Part shown: one piece after another, positions 18,512-26,466 of the stretch
How positions within the stretch are numbered: the stretch's first letter is position 1
Layout: every line of letters starts with the position of its first letter
From: Bradyrhizobium tropiciagri
GTDB lineage: Bacteria; Pseudomonadota; Alphaproteobacteria; Rhizobiales; Xanthobacteraceae
Direction: 5' to 3'
NCBI RefSeq assembly: GCF_018130505.1
Contig: NZ_JAFCKH010000005.1
Coordinates: forward strand, 434,001-498,000
Length of the DNA: 64,000 nucleotides
The notes under the pieces: generated by a model
Told to the model about the DNA's origin: nothing
Database searches by the model: none
What the model saw: only the letters and a program-made list of their open reading frames with translations
Translations under genes and position numbers: made by a program

Positions 18512-19368
18512 TGGCTGGACTTGATGTCGCCGAGCTCGTCGAACTCGCATTGCTGCTGATCGCGGTCGGGGCGCTGTCGGGATTTCTCGCCGGCCTGTTC
18601 GGGATCGGCGGCGGCGCGATCTTGGTGCCGGTGTTCTATGAATGCTTCCGTCTCGCCGGCGTGCCGATCGAGGTGCGGATGCCGCTGTGCATAGGCACAT
18701 CGCTCGCGATCATCATCCCGACCTCGCTCAGCTCGTTCCGCGCCCATTACCGGCGCGGCGCGGTCGACATGACCATCCTGAAGCGCTGGTGGCTGCCGAT
18801 CCTGATCGGCGTCACCGCCGGCAGCATCACCGCGCGGTTCGCGCCGGAACGGCTGTTCAAGATCGTGTTCGTGATGGTGGCATGGTCGGCGGCGGCGCGA
18901 TTGCTCTTGGCGCGCGACGGCTGGAAGCTCGGTGACGAGCTGCCGAAGGGATTTCTGATGCGCGTCTACGGTTTCTTCGTCGGCCTGCTGTCAACGCTGA
19001 TGGGGATCGGCGGCGGCCTGTTCGCCAATCTCCTGATGACCTTCTACGGCCGGCCGATCCATCAGGCGGTCGCGACCTCATCGGCGCTCGCCGTGCTGAT
19101 CTCGATCCCCGGCGCGCTCGGCTATGTCTATGCCGGCTGGCCCGCGGCAGCGCGCTTTCCGGATATCGCCGCGCTGCAACTGCCGTTCGCGCTCGGCTAC
19201 GTTTCGCTGATCGGCGCGCTTTTGGTGATGCCGACCACGCTGGTCACGGCGCCGCTCGGGGTGAGAGCCGCGCATGCATTGTCAAAGCGCGCGCTGGAGA
19301 TGGCGTTCGGCGCGTATCTCTTCATCGTCGGCGGACGGTTTGTGATCAGTCTGTTGGGCGGCAAATAG
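18508..19368 (+). CDS. TauE/SafE (TSUP) family anion permease
   Basis: 286 residues with about eight hydrophobic segments. The two family repeats are visible: GFLAGLFGIGGGAILVPVF near the N-terminus and FFVGLLSTLMGIGGGLFANL in the middle. TSUP proteins export sulfite, sulfoacetate or related organosulfur anions. The substrate is not evident here. It is translationally coupled to the small membrane gene upstream and divergent from the LysR gene. Confidence 0.9.
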   Translation: MMAGLDVAELVELALLLIAVGALSGFLAGLFGIGGGAILVPVFYECFRLAGVPIEVRMPLCIGTSLAIIIPTSLSSFRAHYRRGAVDMTILKRWWLPILIGVTAGSITARFAPERLFKIVFVMVAWSAAARLLLARDGWKLGDELPKGFLMRVYGFFVGLLSTLMGIGGGLFANLLMTFYGRPIHQAVATSSALAVLISIPGALGYVYAGWPAAARFPDIAALQLPFALGYVSLIGALLVMPTTLVTAPLGVRAAHALSKRALEMAFGAYLFIVGGRFVISLLGGK

Positions 19369-19379
19369 CCCGTCGCGCG

Positions 19380-19464
19380 TAGCCCGGATGGAGCGAAGCG
19401 TAATCTGGGTCCAGTCTCTCCGCCGGCAAGAACCCCGGATTTCGCTTCGCTCCATCCGGGCTGC
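19380..19464. repeat. Palindromic intergenic repeat, family A, copy 1
   Basis: It starts TAGCCCGGATGGAGCGAAGC and ends with the inverted counterpart CGCTTCGCTCCATCCGGGCT, with a variable centre. Other copies are at 19981-20066, 22458-22543, 46151-46213 and 50082-50168. It lies between two convergent genes. Confidence 0.88.
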
Positions 19465-19470
19465 GGCACG

Positions 19471-19956
19471 TCAATCCGGCTTCAACCTGACCTCGCTATG
19501 TCGCCACCTACGGAGATCGCCTTGGCTTTCGAAGCGCCCCGCCTCGACCAGTTCCTGAATGCGCGCAGCGAAGATTTCGTGAGCAATTTCTAAGTCCAGC
19601 TCTTTGCTTCGCTTGCCCGCGTCCCCGACGACGCGGGCCATCTTTTGCCATCGAGGTACGATGCACGAGGTGACGATCTCATCGATCTGAACCTCGGAGA
19701 CCGATGGTGGAAGTTGAACCTGGTCCCACGCGAGCGAGCTGCTGATTTCGGGGAATTCGTCATGCGGGACCAAATCGGGAAAGCGCTCATAAAGCGCGTC
19801 AAGCAGCTCGGAGTTGAGCCGGACGACAAGCTCATGGAGAGAGGCGGCATCCCCGTCCCGATCTCTGAGAACTTCCGCAGCGGCTCTTGCCTCGTCGAGT
19901 TCGAGCGCGGCGTTATACAGATAATCGGCAATCTCTTCGGCCTGCTCGCGATCCAT
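19471..19956 (-). CDS. Small hypothetical protein with DUF3658-like C-terminus
   Basis: 161 residues from ATG 19956 (MDREQAEEIADYLYNAALEL); the frame extends further but runs into a repeat. It is soluble and acidic. The C-terminal part, IDEIVTSCIVPRWQKMARVVGDA, resembles the DUF3658 pattern of a conserved Trp followed by KxARVVG. That assignment is from memory. The gene is bracketed by family A palindromes on both sides and is slightly less GC-rich than its neighbours, so it may be a later insertion. Confidence 0.65.
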   Translation of the reverse strand: MDREQAEEIADYLYNAALELDEARAAAEVLRDRDGDAASLHELVVRLNSELLDALYERFPDLVPHDEFPEISSSLAWDQVQLPPSVSEVQIDEIVTSCIVPRWQKMARVVGDAGKRSKELDLEIAHEIFAARIQELVEAGRFESQGDLRRWRHSEVRLKPD

Positions 19957-19980
19957 GACACCTGCCCCAGTAGGTAGCCC

Positions 19981-20066
19981 GTAGCCCGGATGGAGCGAAG
20001 CGTAATCCGGGGCCGGTCTTTCCGCCCGCAAGAACCCCGGATTTCGCTTCGCTTCATCCGGGCTAC
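19981..20066. repeat. Palindromic intergenic repeat, family A, copy 2
   Basis: The ends are GTAGCCCGGATGGAGCGAAG and its near-perfect inverted partner ending ATCCGGGCTAC. The whole element closely matches copy 1, including an AAGAACCCCGGATTTCGCTTC centre (20 of its bases are shared with copy 1). It ends 5 bp before the malonyl-CoA synthetase stop codon on the opposite side. Confidence 0.88.
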
Positions 20067-20070
20067 GGAA

Positions 20071-21597
20071 TTACTTCGCGTAGATATCCTTATACGTATC
20101 CCGCAGAATGTTCTTCTGCACCTTGCCCATCGCGTTGCGCGGCAGTTCGTCGACCACGAACACGCGCTTCGGCATCTTGAACTTGGCGAGCCGCCCGTCG
20201 AGCGCCTGCAGCACCGATGCCTCGCTGACAGCCGCGCCCTTGGTGCAGACCACGACGGCGGTGACGCCTTCGCCGAAATCGGCATGCGGCACGCCGATCA
20301 CGGCCGACTCGATCACGCCGGGCATGGCGTCGATCTCGCTCTCGATCTCCTTCGGGTAGACGTTGAAGCCGCCCGAGATCACGAGGTCCTTGCCGCGGCC
20401 GAGGATGTGGACGTAGCCCTTGCCGTCGATCTTGCCGAGGTCGCCGGTGATGAAGAAGCCGTCGCCGCGGAATTCGGCCTTGGTCTTCTCCGGCATCCGC
20501 CAGTAGCCCTTGAACACGTTCGGGCCCTTGACCTCGATGACGCCGATCGTCTCCGGCGCAAGCACCTTGCCGGTCTCGGGGTCGGCGACCCGCACCGAGA
20601 CGCCGGGCAGCGCGAAGCCGACCGCGCCGGGCACCCGGTCGCCGTCATAGGGGTTGCTCGTGTTCATGTTGGTCTCGGTCATGCCGTAGCGCTCCAGCAC
20701 GGCATGGCCGGTGCGCGCGGACCATTCGCGATGGGTGTCGGCGAGCAGCGGCGCGGAGCCCGAGATGAACAGCCGCATGTGCTTCGTCGCCTCCTTGTTG
20801 AGGCCGGGGTTCTGCAGCAGGCGGGTGTAGAAGGTCGGCACGCCCATCATCACGGTGGCACGCGACATCAGCTTGATGATCAGGTCCGGATCGAACTTCG
20901 GCAGGAAGATCATCGAGGCGCGGGCGAACAGCGTCACGTTGCTCGCCACGAACAGGCCGTGGGTGTGGTAGATCGGCAGCGCGTGGATCAACACGTCCTT
21001 GTCGGTGAAGCGCCAGTAATCGACCAGCGAATACGAGTTCGATGCCAGATTGTCGTGCGACAGCATCGCGCCCTTGGAGCGGCCGGTGGTGCCCGACGTG
21101 TAGAGGATCGCGGCGAGATCATCATTGCCGCGTGGAACGGTCGCAAACTCCTTGCTCGCCTTGTCTGCGGCGTCCGTGAGCGAACCCTTGCCGGACGGGT
21201 CGAGCGTCTCGACCTTGGCGCCGACCTTGGCCGCGATCGCCTTGATGCCCTCCAGCTTGGAGGGATCGCAGACCACCAGCGACGGTTCGGCGTCGGTGAT
21301 GAAGTATTCGAGCTCGTTCAGCGTGTAGGCGGTATTGAGCGGCAGATAGACCGCGCCGGCGCGCACGGTGGCGAGATACAGCACGAGGCCAGAGACTGAC
21401 TTCTCGGTCTGCGCCGCGACGCGATCGCCGACCTTCACCCCGCGGTCCACCAGCACATTCGCCATCTGGCCGGCGCGCGCGATCAGATCGCCATACGTGA
21501 TGCGGCTACCGTCGAGCTGCTCGATCGCAAGTCGGCCCGGGTCGTCGAGGCCGTCGAACAGGCGGGAAAACAGGTTGGCGTTGGTGGTCGTGTTCAT
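20071..21597 (-). CDS. matB: Malonyl-CoA synthetase (acyl-CoA ligase of the ANL family)
   Basis: 508 residues from ATG 21597 (MNTTTNANLFSRL); the frame continues far upstream but that part is noncoding. The AMP-binding P-loop is AILYTSGTTGRSKGA and the A5 motif is ERYGMTETNM. A7 is FFITGDLGKIDGKGY and A10 is PRNAMGKVQKN with the catalytic Lys. The N-terminus and the sequence around HALPIYHTHGLF match the MatB subgroup, which makes malonyl-CoA or methylmalonyl-CoA. No matA or matC is adjacent, so a wider short dicarboxylate role is possible. It is divergent from an SDR gene. Confidence 0.88.
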   Translation of the reverse strand: MNTTTNANLFSRLFDGLDDPGRLAIEQLDGSRITYGDLIARAGQMANVLVDRGVKVGDRVAAQTEKSVSGLVLYLATVRAGAVYLPLNTAYTLNELEYFITDAEPSLVVCDPSKLEGIKAIAAKVGAKVETLDPSGKGSLTDAADKASKEFATVPRGNDDLAAILYTSGTTGRSKGAMLSHDNLASNSYSLVDYWRFTDKDVLIHALPIYHTHGLFVASNVTLFARASMIFLPKFDPDLIIKLMSRATVMMGVPTFYTRLLQNPGLNKEATKHMRLFISGSAPLLADTHREWSARTGHAVLERYGMTETNMNTSNPYDGDRVPGAVGFALPGVSVRVADPETGKVLAPETIGVIEVKGPNVFKGYWRMPEKTKAEFRGDGFFITGDLGKIDGKGYVHILGRGKDLVISGGFNVYPKEIESEIDAMPGVIESAVIGVPHADFGEGVTAVVVCTKGAAVSEASVLQALDGRLAKFKMPKRVFVVDELPRNAMGKVQKNILRDTYKDIYAK

Positions 21598-21684
21598 GCA
21601 ACATCCCCCGAGGGGCGAAAGGGCCGGTAAGAGTCCGGCTGGATTAGCAAAAACGCCCTTCGGAAAGCAACGGAGACAGATTGC

Positions 21685-22446
21685 ATGACAAACAATGGGA
21701 AACGCGTGGCCTGGGTCACCGGCGGCGGCACCGGTATCGGCGAATCCGGGGCCGAGTTCCTGGCCGCGGACGGCTGGACGGTGGTGGTCTCCGGCCGCCG
21801 CAAGGAGGAGCTCGACCGCGTGGTGGGCAACATCACGAAAAAGGGCGGCAAGGCCGAGGCGATTGCGCTCGACGTCAGCAGCAAGGCCGACGTCACCAAG
21901 GCGGCGGACGCGATCGTCACCAGGCATGGCCGCATCGACCTGTTGGTCAACAGCGCCGGCATCAATGTTCCGAAGCGGAGCTGGGCCGAGATGGAGCTGG
22001 AAGGCTGGGACAAGCTGGTCGAGATCAACCTCAACGGCGTGCTCTACTGCATGCGTGCGGTGCTGCCGACGATGCGCAAGCAGAAGGACGGCTGCATCAT
22101 CAACGTCGCCTCCTGGGCCGGCCGTCATGTCTCGAAGATGCCGGGCCCGGCCTACACCACGACCAAGCACGCGGTGCTGGCGCTGACCCATTCCTTCAAC
22201 ATGGATGAATGCGTCAATGGCCTGCGCGCCTGCTGCCTGTCGCCGGGCGAAGTCGCCACCCCGATCCTGAAACTGCGGCCGGTGGTGCCGAGCGAGGCCG
22301 AGCAGGCCAAGATGCTGCAGCCCGAGGATTGCGGCCGCACCATCGCCTTCGTCGCCAGCATGCCGGCGCGGGTCTGCATGAACGAGATCCTGATCAGCCC
22401 GACGCACAATCGCGGCTTCATCCAGACCCCGGCGAACCGGGACTAA
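21685..22446 (+). CDS. SDR family NAD(P)-dependent oxidoreductase
   Basis: 253 residues with a classical Rossmann fold. The cofactor motif is TGGGTGIGESGA near residue 11, followed by the structural NSAGIN motif. The catalytic residues are Ser in VASWAGRHVS, and Tyr/Lys in YTTTKHAVLAL. An Arg after strand 2 (SGRRKEEL) suggests NADPH preference. The substrate is unknown. It is divergent from matB with an 87-bp gap. Confidence 0.9.
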   Translation: MTNNGKRVAWVTGGGTGIGESGAEFLAADGWTVVVSGRRKEELDRVVGNITKKGGKAEAIALDVSSKADVTKAADAIVTRHGRIDLLVNSAGINVPKRSWAEMELEGWDKLVEINLNGVLYCMRAVLPTMRKQKDGCIINVASWAGRHVSKMPGPAYTTTKHAVLALTHSFNMDECVNGLRACCLSPGEVATPILKLRPVVPSEAEQAKMLQPEDCGRTIAFVASMPARVCMNEILISPTHNRGFIQTPANRD

Positions 22447-22457
22447 GCTCTGCCTTC

Positions 22458-22543
22458 GTAGCCCGGATGGAGCGCAGCGTAATCCGGGACGGTGTCTCCA
22501 CGGAGAAGCTATCCCGGATTTCGCTGCGCTTCATCCGGGCTAC
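22458..22543. repeat. Palindromic intergenic repeat, family A, copy 3
   Basis: It starts GTAGCCCGGATGGAGCGCAG and ends with the inverted sequence closing ATCCGGGCTAC. It lies between the convergent SDR and MFS genes, where it may act as a bidirectional terminator. Confidence 0.87.
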
Positions 22544-22553
22544 GGTTCACGGC

Positions 22554-23951
22554 TCACTCGATGATCTCGTTCAGCTCCTTGCCGGAATGCTCGGGCACGA
22601 ACAGGAACACACCGATCGCCATCGCGATCATCAGCACGGGGATGCAGAGGAACGCCAGCGCGAACGATCCGGTGTGCTGCTGGAGCGCGATCGAGACGAA
22701 CGGGAACAGCACGAAGCCGACGAAATAGGCGATCGCCCAGACCACGCCATTGGCGGCGCCGCGGATCCGGGTCGGGAACACTTCGGCGGTCAGCGTTGTG
22801 CTCGGGCCCCAGAAGCCGAGGAAGCCGAGGCACCAGAGCAGCCCGAACGTCCACAGCAGGACGCGATCCTCGGAATAGACCCAGAGCGTCATGAAGATCG
22901 CGCCCTCGATCAGCGTGATGATGAAGGCGCGGCGGCGGCCGATCCGGTCGATCAGCCAGCCGACCAGGCATAGTCCGACGAAGCCGCAGAGGCCGTAGAA
23001 CACGTAGAACAGGCTGTATTCGGCCGTCGACCAGTGCTTCTCGGTCGAGAGATAGAGCGGCATCCAGGCGCCGACGGTGCCGTAGATGCAGGTCGAGGCG
23101 CAGGCCACGAACAGCGCGACCAGGGTCGCCGGCAGCACGTCGGGCATGAAGACCTGGCGGATGCCGACCGACTTCGCCTTGCCGAACCAGGCGCTATCGT
23201 CGGCGCTGACGGTGCCGCCACGCGCCAGCGTCTCCGCGATACGCCGCTTGCGGTCCTCCGCACGCACCCAATAGGGTGATTCCGGACAGGTGGAGCGGAC
23301 ATAGATCGCAAGCAGCGCGATCACGCCGGGTACCATGACTGCGACGCGCCAGCCGAAATTGGCGGCGACGAGCCCGGTGATGGCGCCGGCGAGCGTGGCG
23401 CCGAGGCACCAGGCCGATCGCGTGATGGTGATCACCCGCCCGCGCAGCCGCGCCGGCCAGGTTTCGGCCACCAGCATCGAGCCGAGCGACCATTCGCCAT
23501 TGAGCGCGAAGAACAGCAGCGAGCGCGCGATCACGAAGACGGTGAAGGTCGGTGACAGCGCCGCGACCGGCATCAACAGCGAGAACATCGCGATGTTGAC
23601 GGCGAGCAGTGTGCGGCGGCCGAAGCGGTCGGCGAGCCATGGCCAGAAATACAGGCCGGCGATGCCGACGAAGAGCGCGATCTGCATGCCTGAGCGATAT
23701 TCAGGCAGGCTCAGCGAGAACTCCTTGATCACCATCGGCGAGACCAGCGCGAAGATCACGCCGTCCATGCCGTCGAAGCCCCAGCCGAGCGCGTTGGCGG
23801 TGGCGATGTGCCAGTGGGTTTTCGTGATCCCGGTGCTGCCGGCGACGGCGCGGTAATTGGCGTATTGCAGGTGGTGCTGCTCGAGCGGGCCGGTGTCGCC
23901 GGCCTGGTCCACCGCAGACGCGGCGTGTTGGTCCGCCGTCATGCTGCTCAT
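22554..23951 (-). CDS. MFS transporter, organic-acid (AAHS/SHS-like) type
   Basis: 465 residues with 12 predicted membrane helices. The N-terminal GWGFDGMDGVIFALVSPM has the Asp-containing TM1 motif of acid:proton symporters. The loop 2-3 motif is WLADRFGRRTLL, the second-half repeat is WLIDRIGRRRAF, and SPYWVRAEDRKRR is in the central loop. These features resemble aromatic acid or sialate proton symporters. The substrate is unknown. It sits at the end of the matB/SDR cluster, but its gene is convergent with the SDR gene. Confidence 0.87.
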   Translation of the reverse strand: MSSMTADQHAASAVDQAGDTGPLEQHHLQYANYRAVAGSTGITKTHWHIATANALGWGFDGMDGVIFALVSPMVIKEFSLSLPEYRSGMQIALFVGIAGLYFWPWLADRFGRRTLLAVNIAMFSLLMPVAALSPTFTVFVIARSLLFFALNGEWSLGSMLVAETWPARLRGRVITITRSAWCLGATLAGAITGLVAANFGWRVAVMVPGVIALLAIYVRSTCPESPYWVRAEDRKRRIAETLARGGTVSADDSAWFGKAKSVGIRQVFMPDVLPATLVALFVACASTCIYGTVGAWMPLYLSTEKHWSTAEYSLFYVFYGLCGFVGLCLVGWLIDRIGRRRAFIITLIEGAIFMTLWVYSEDRVLLWTFGLLWCLGFLGFWGPSTTLTAEVFPTRIRGAANGVVWAIAYFVGFVLFPFVSIALQQHTGSFALAFLCIPVLMIAMAIGVFLFVPEHSGKELNEIIE

Positions 23952-24261
23952 GATCGCCTCCCATCGCAGCCGCCTTCTCTGAGGCGTGCCGCAACCTCAG
24001 GCTGAAGCAATTGCCGCATGTCGGCAAGCAAATTGCTCGCGGCGGTGCACTGTTCTTTCCGTCGAGTGGAATGCCGGTGCCGCGCGGGTACGCAAGGCAT
24101 CATCAGCGGTTTCAGGAATCACAAAGAATTATTTCCGGAAACCGCGCGGGAAACTCCCCGTAGCTCGGCCAACGACGACGCATTCACCGACCACCGCGCC
24201 GTTGTTGCCCTTCATCGCCGGCGCAAAGCCGCCGGCAGCACCCTCTCTGGGAGACGAAACC
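23952..24261. other. Divergent intergenic region, MFS gene to fasciclin gene
   Basis: These 310 bp hold the promoters of the MFS gene (leftward) and the fasciclin gene (rightward). An in-frame extension of the fasciclin frame reaches back to 23986 but lacks a signal peptide or sensible codon pattern, so I treat it as noncoding. A ribosome site (GGGAGACG) stands just before the fasciclin ATG. I see no other clear element. Confidence 0.45.
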
Positions 24262-24816
24262 ATGTCGAAGCGTATTGCCACTCTCGCCGCCGCTGCCTTC
24301 AGCGCGCTCGCCATCACCGCCACCGTTATCGCGCCTGTGCGCGCCGAGGAGAAGACCGTGATGGTCGGCGGCGCCGCGATGTTCCCGTCCAAGAACATCA
24401 TCCAGAACGCCGTCAATTCGAAGGACCACACCACGCTCGTCGCCGCGGTGAAGGCCGCCGGCCTGGTCAACACGCTGGAAGGCAAGGGCCCGTTCACGGT
24501 GTTCGCGCCGACCAATGCCGCGTTCGGCAAGCTGCCGGCCGGAACCGTCGACAATCTGGTCAAGCCCGAGAACAAGGGAACGCTGACCAAGATCCTGACC
24601 TACCATGTGGTGCCCGGCAAGCTCGAGGCGTCCGACCTCACCGACGGCAAGAAGCTGAAGACCGCCGAGGGCGAGGAGCTCACCGTGAAGAAGCAGGACG
24701 GCAAGGTCTGGATCGTCGACGCCAAGGGCGGCACCTCGATGGTGACGATCTCGAACGTCAACCAGTCGAACGGCGTCATCCATGTGGTCGACACCGTCCT
24801 GATGCCTGCGACGTAA
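24262..24816 (+). CDS. Secreted fasciclin (FAS1) domain protein
   Basis: 184 residues. Residues 1-29 are a signal peptide (MSKRIATLAAAAFSALAITA, ending VRA-EE). One FAS1 domain fills the rest, with H1 GPFTVFAPTNAAF, the YHVVPGK segment and H2 NGVIHVVDTVLMP. FAS1 proteins mediate cell-surface or symbiotic adhesion (compare Nex18/MPB70-type proteins in rhizobia). The start is supported by the signal peptide and GGGAGACG ribosome site. A strong terminator follows. Confidence 0.92.
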   Translation: MSKRIATLAAAAFSALAITATVIAPVRAEEKTVMVGGAAMFPSKNIIQNAVNSKDHTTLVAAVKAAGLVNTLEGKGPFTVFAPTNAAFGKLPAGTVDNLVKPENKGTLTKILTYHVVPGKLEASDLTDGKKLKTAEGEELTVKKQDGKVWIVDAKGGTSMVTISNVNQSNGVIHVVDTVLMPAT

Positions 24817-24859
24817 CACCGCCCCGCTACCTTTAGTCCCTGACCGGACGAGCGAAACG

Positions 24860-24893
24860 GCGAGCCGGGGCCCGCACCCCGGCTCGCATTTTT
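24860..24893 (+). terminator. Rho-independent terminator after the fasciclin gene
   Basis: The perfect 11-bp stem GCGAGCCGGGG/CCCCGGCTCGC (24860-24870 and 24877-24887) has a 6-base loop and is followed by ATTTTT. It lies 44 bp after the fasciclin stop codon. Confidence 0.9.
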
Positions 24894-24992
24894 GTGACCG
24901 CCATAGGCGGCGTGCATTAAACTGATAGCCATCGGTCTGGTAACGGAACGCCGGTTCCGGGCGTATAAACCGGTAACGATCCCAAGCAGAGA

Positions 24993-25631
24993 ATGCCCAT
25001 GTCGAGTCTTGCCGTAAGCAACGACCATGCAGACGCCGCGACGCCGGCGAAGGCGATCCAGCCCGCCTGGGTCCGCGTGGTGCACTGGATCAACGCGCTC
25101 GCGATGATCCTGATGATCATGTCCGGCTGGCAGATCTACAACGCCTCGCCGCTGTTCAACTTCAGCTTCTCGCGCAGCATCACGCTGGGCGGCTGGCTCG
25201 GCGGCGCGCTGCTGTGGCACTTCGCCGCGATGTGGCTGTTGATGGTCAACGGCCTGATCTATCTCGCCCTCGGTTTTGCCACCGGCCGCTTCCGCAAGAA
25301 GCTGCTGCCGATCACTCCCGGCGGCGTGATCTCCGACACCAAGGCGGCGCTGACCTTCAAGCTGTCGCATGCCGATCTCAGCAAATACAATTCGGTGCAG
25401 AAGCTGCTCTATACCGGCATCATCGTCGTCGGAATCGTCATCGTGCTGTCCGGCCTGTCGATGTGGAAGCCGGTGCAGCTGCATTGGCTGGTGTCGCTGT
25501 TCGGCGGCTACGACGTCGCGCGTTACGTTCACTTCACCTGCATGGCGCTGATCGTCGCATTCCTTGTCATCCATGTCGCGCTCGCGGTGCTGGTGCCGAA
25601 GAGCCTGCGCGCCATGATCATCGGGCGCTGA
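24993..25631 (+). CDS. Cytochrome b561-type membrane subunit
   Basis: 212 residues (start ATG 24993 or 24999). It has four hydrophobic helices with His in RVVHWINAL, LLWHFAAMW and RYVHFTCMALIVAFLVIHV, placed as in bis-His diheme cytochromes b of formate dehydrogenase/Ni-hydrogenase type. It should link the quinone pool to the molybdopterin protein encoded directly downstream (14-bp gap). This is analogous to MsrQ with MsrP, although the two b-subunit families differ. Confidence 0.88.
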   Translation: MPMSSLAVSNDHADAATPAKAIQPAWVRVVHWINALAMILMIMSGWQIYNASPLFNFSFSRSITLGGWLGGALLWHFAAMWLLMVNGLIYLALGFATGRFRKKLLPITPGGVISDTKAALTFKLSHADLSKYNSVQKLLYTGIIVVGIVIVLSGLSMWKPVQLHWLVSLFGGYDVARYVHFTCMALIVAFLVIHVALAVLVPKSLRAMIIGR

Positions 25632-25645
25632 GAGAGGAACTGATC

Positions 25646-26431
25646 ATGGGCCGCCTCCGCAAACTTCTGATCCCCGGCGTCGACAAGAAACTGCTGGTTC
25701 GCGACGCCGTTAAGGTGATGCCGGATCCGACGCGTCGTCGTTTCCTCACCACGGGCGCAAGCCTCGGCGCGCTGACGCTGCTGACGGGCTGCGACGTGCT
25801 CGACTCATCTTCGGCCGAGGAGATGCTGAAGAAGGTGTCGAAATTCAACGACGCGGTGCAGTCCTGGATGTTCAATCCGAATGCGCTGGCGCCGACCTTC
25901 CCCGAGAGCATGGTGACAAAGCCGTTCCCGTTCAACGCCTATTACGATCTCGACGATGCGCCCGACATCGATGGCAAGGACTGGAAGCTCGAGGTGCGCG
26001 GTCTGGTCGACAACAAGAAGTCCTGGACCATCGACGAACTCTACCAGCTGCCGCAGGTCAAGCAGGTGACGCGGCACATCTGCGTCGAGGGCTGGAGCGC
26101 GATCGGCAGCTGGACCGGCACGCCGCTGCGCGATTTCCTCAAGCTGATCGGCGCCGACACGCGGGCGAAATATGTCTGGTTCCAGTGCGCCGACAAGGAC
26201 GGCTACAACTCGCCGCTCGACATGGAGAGTGCGCTGCATCCGCAGACCCAGATGACGTTCAAATTCGCCGACCAGATTTTGCCGCGCGCCTATGGCTATC
26301 CGATGAAGATCCGAGTGCCGACCAAGCTAGGCTTCAAGAACCCTAAATATGTGATCTCGATGGAAGTCACCAACGACTACAAGGGCGGCTACTGGGAGGA
26401 CCAGGGGTATAATTCGTTCAGTGGAAGCTAG
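25646..26431 (+). CDS. Molybdopterin-dependent oxidoreductase (sulfite oxidase/MsrP-like), Tat-exported probable lipoprotein
   Basis: 261 residues. The N-terminus holds a twin-arginine motif (TRRRFL, residues 29-34) and a hydrophobic stretch ending in a lipobox LTGC, with Cys49. This suggests Tat export followed by lipid anchoring. The catalytic domain is of the sulfite oxidase family, with the molybdenum-binding Cys146 in HICVEGWSAIGSW and the C-terminal KFADQILPRAYGYPMKIR region. It probably reduces or oxidises an oxo substrate (sulfoxide, sulfite or similar) with electrons via the adjacent cytochrome b. The substrate is unknown. Confidence 0.9.
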   Translation: MGRLRKLLIPGVDKKLLVRDAVKVMPDPTRRRFLTTGASLGALTLLTGCDVLDSSSAEEMLKKVSKFNDAVQSWMFNPNALAPTFPESMVTKPFPFNAYYDLDDAPDIDGKDWKLEVRGLVDNKKSWTIDELYQLPQVKQVTRHICVEGWSAIGSWTGTPLRDFLKLIGADTRAKYVWFQCADKDGYNSPLDMESALHPQTQMTFKFADQILPRAYGYPMKIRVPTKLGFKNPKYVISMEVTNDYKGGYWEDQGYNSFSGS

Positions 26432-26434
26432 CTC

Positions 26435-26466
26435 GCTGTCGTCCCGGCCTGCGCTGGGACGACAGC
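26435..26466. terminator. Bidirectional hairpin between convergent genes
   Basis: A perfect 11-bp stem GCTGTCGTCCC/GGGACGACAGC lies between the molybdopterin gene (rightward) and the YbfB-like MFS gene (leftward), overlapping the MFS stop codon by one base. There is no U-tract. The arm GTCGTCCCGG also begins the family D repeat near 50.2 kb, so this may be a reduced repeat. Confidence 0.6.

Noticed and set aside
21598-22407. Upstream extension of the malonyl-CoA synthetase frame
   Set aside because: It lies antisense to the SDR gene and has no MatB similarity; ATG 21597 is the natural start.
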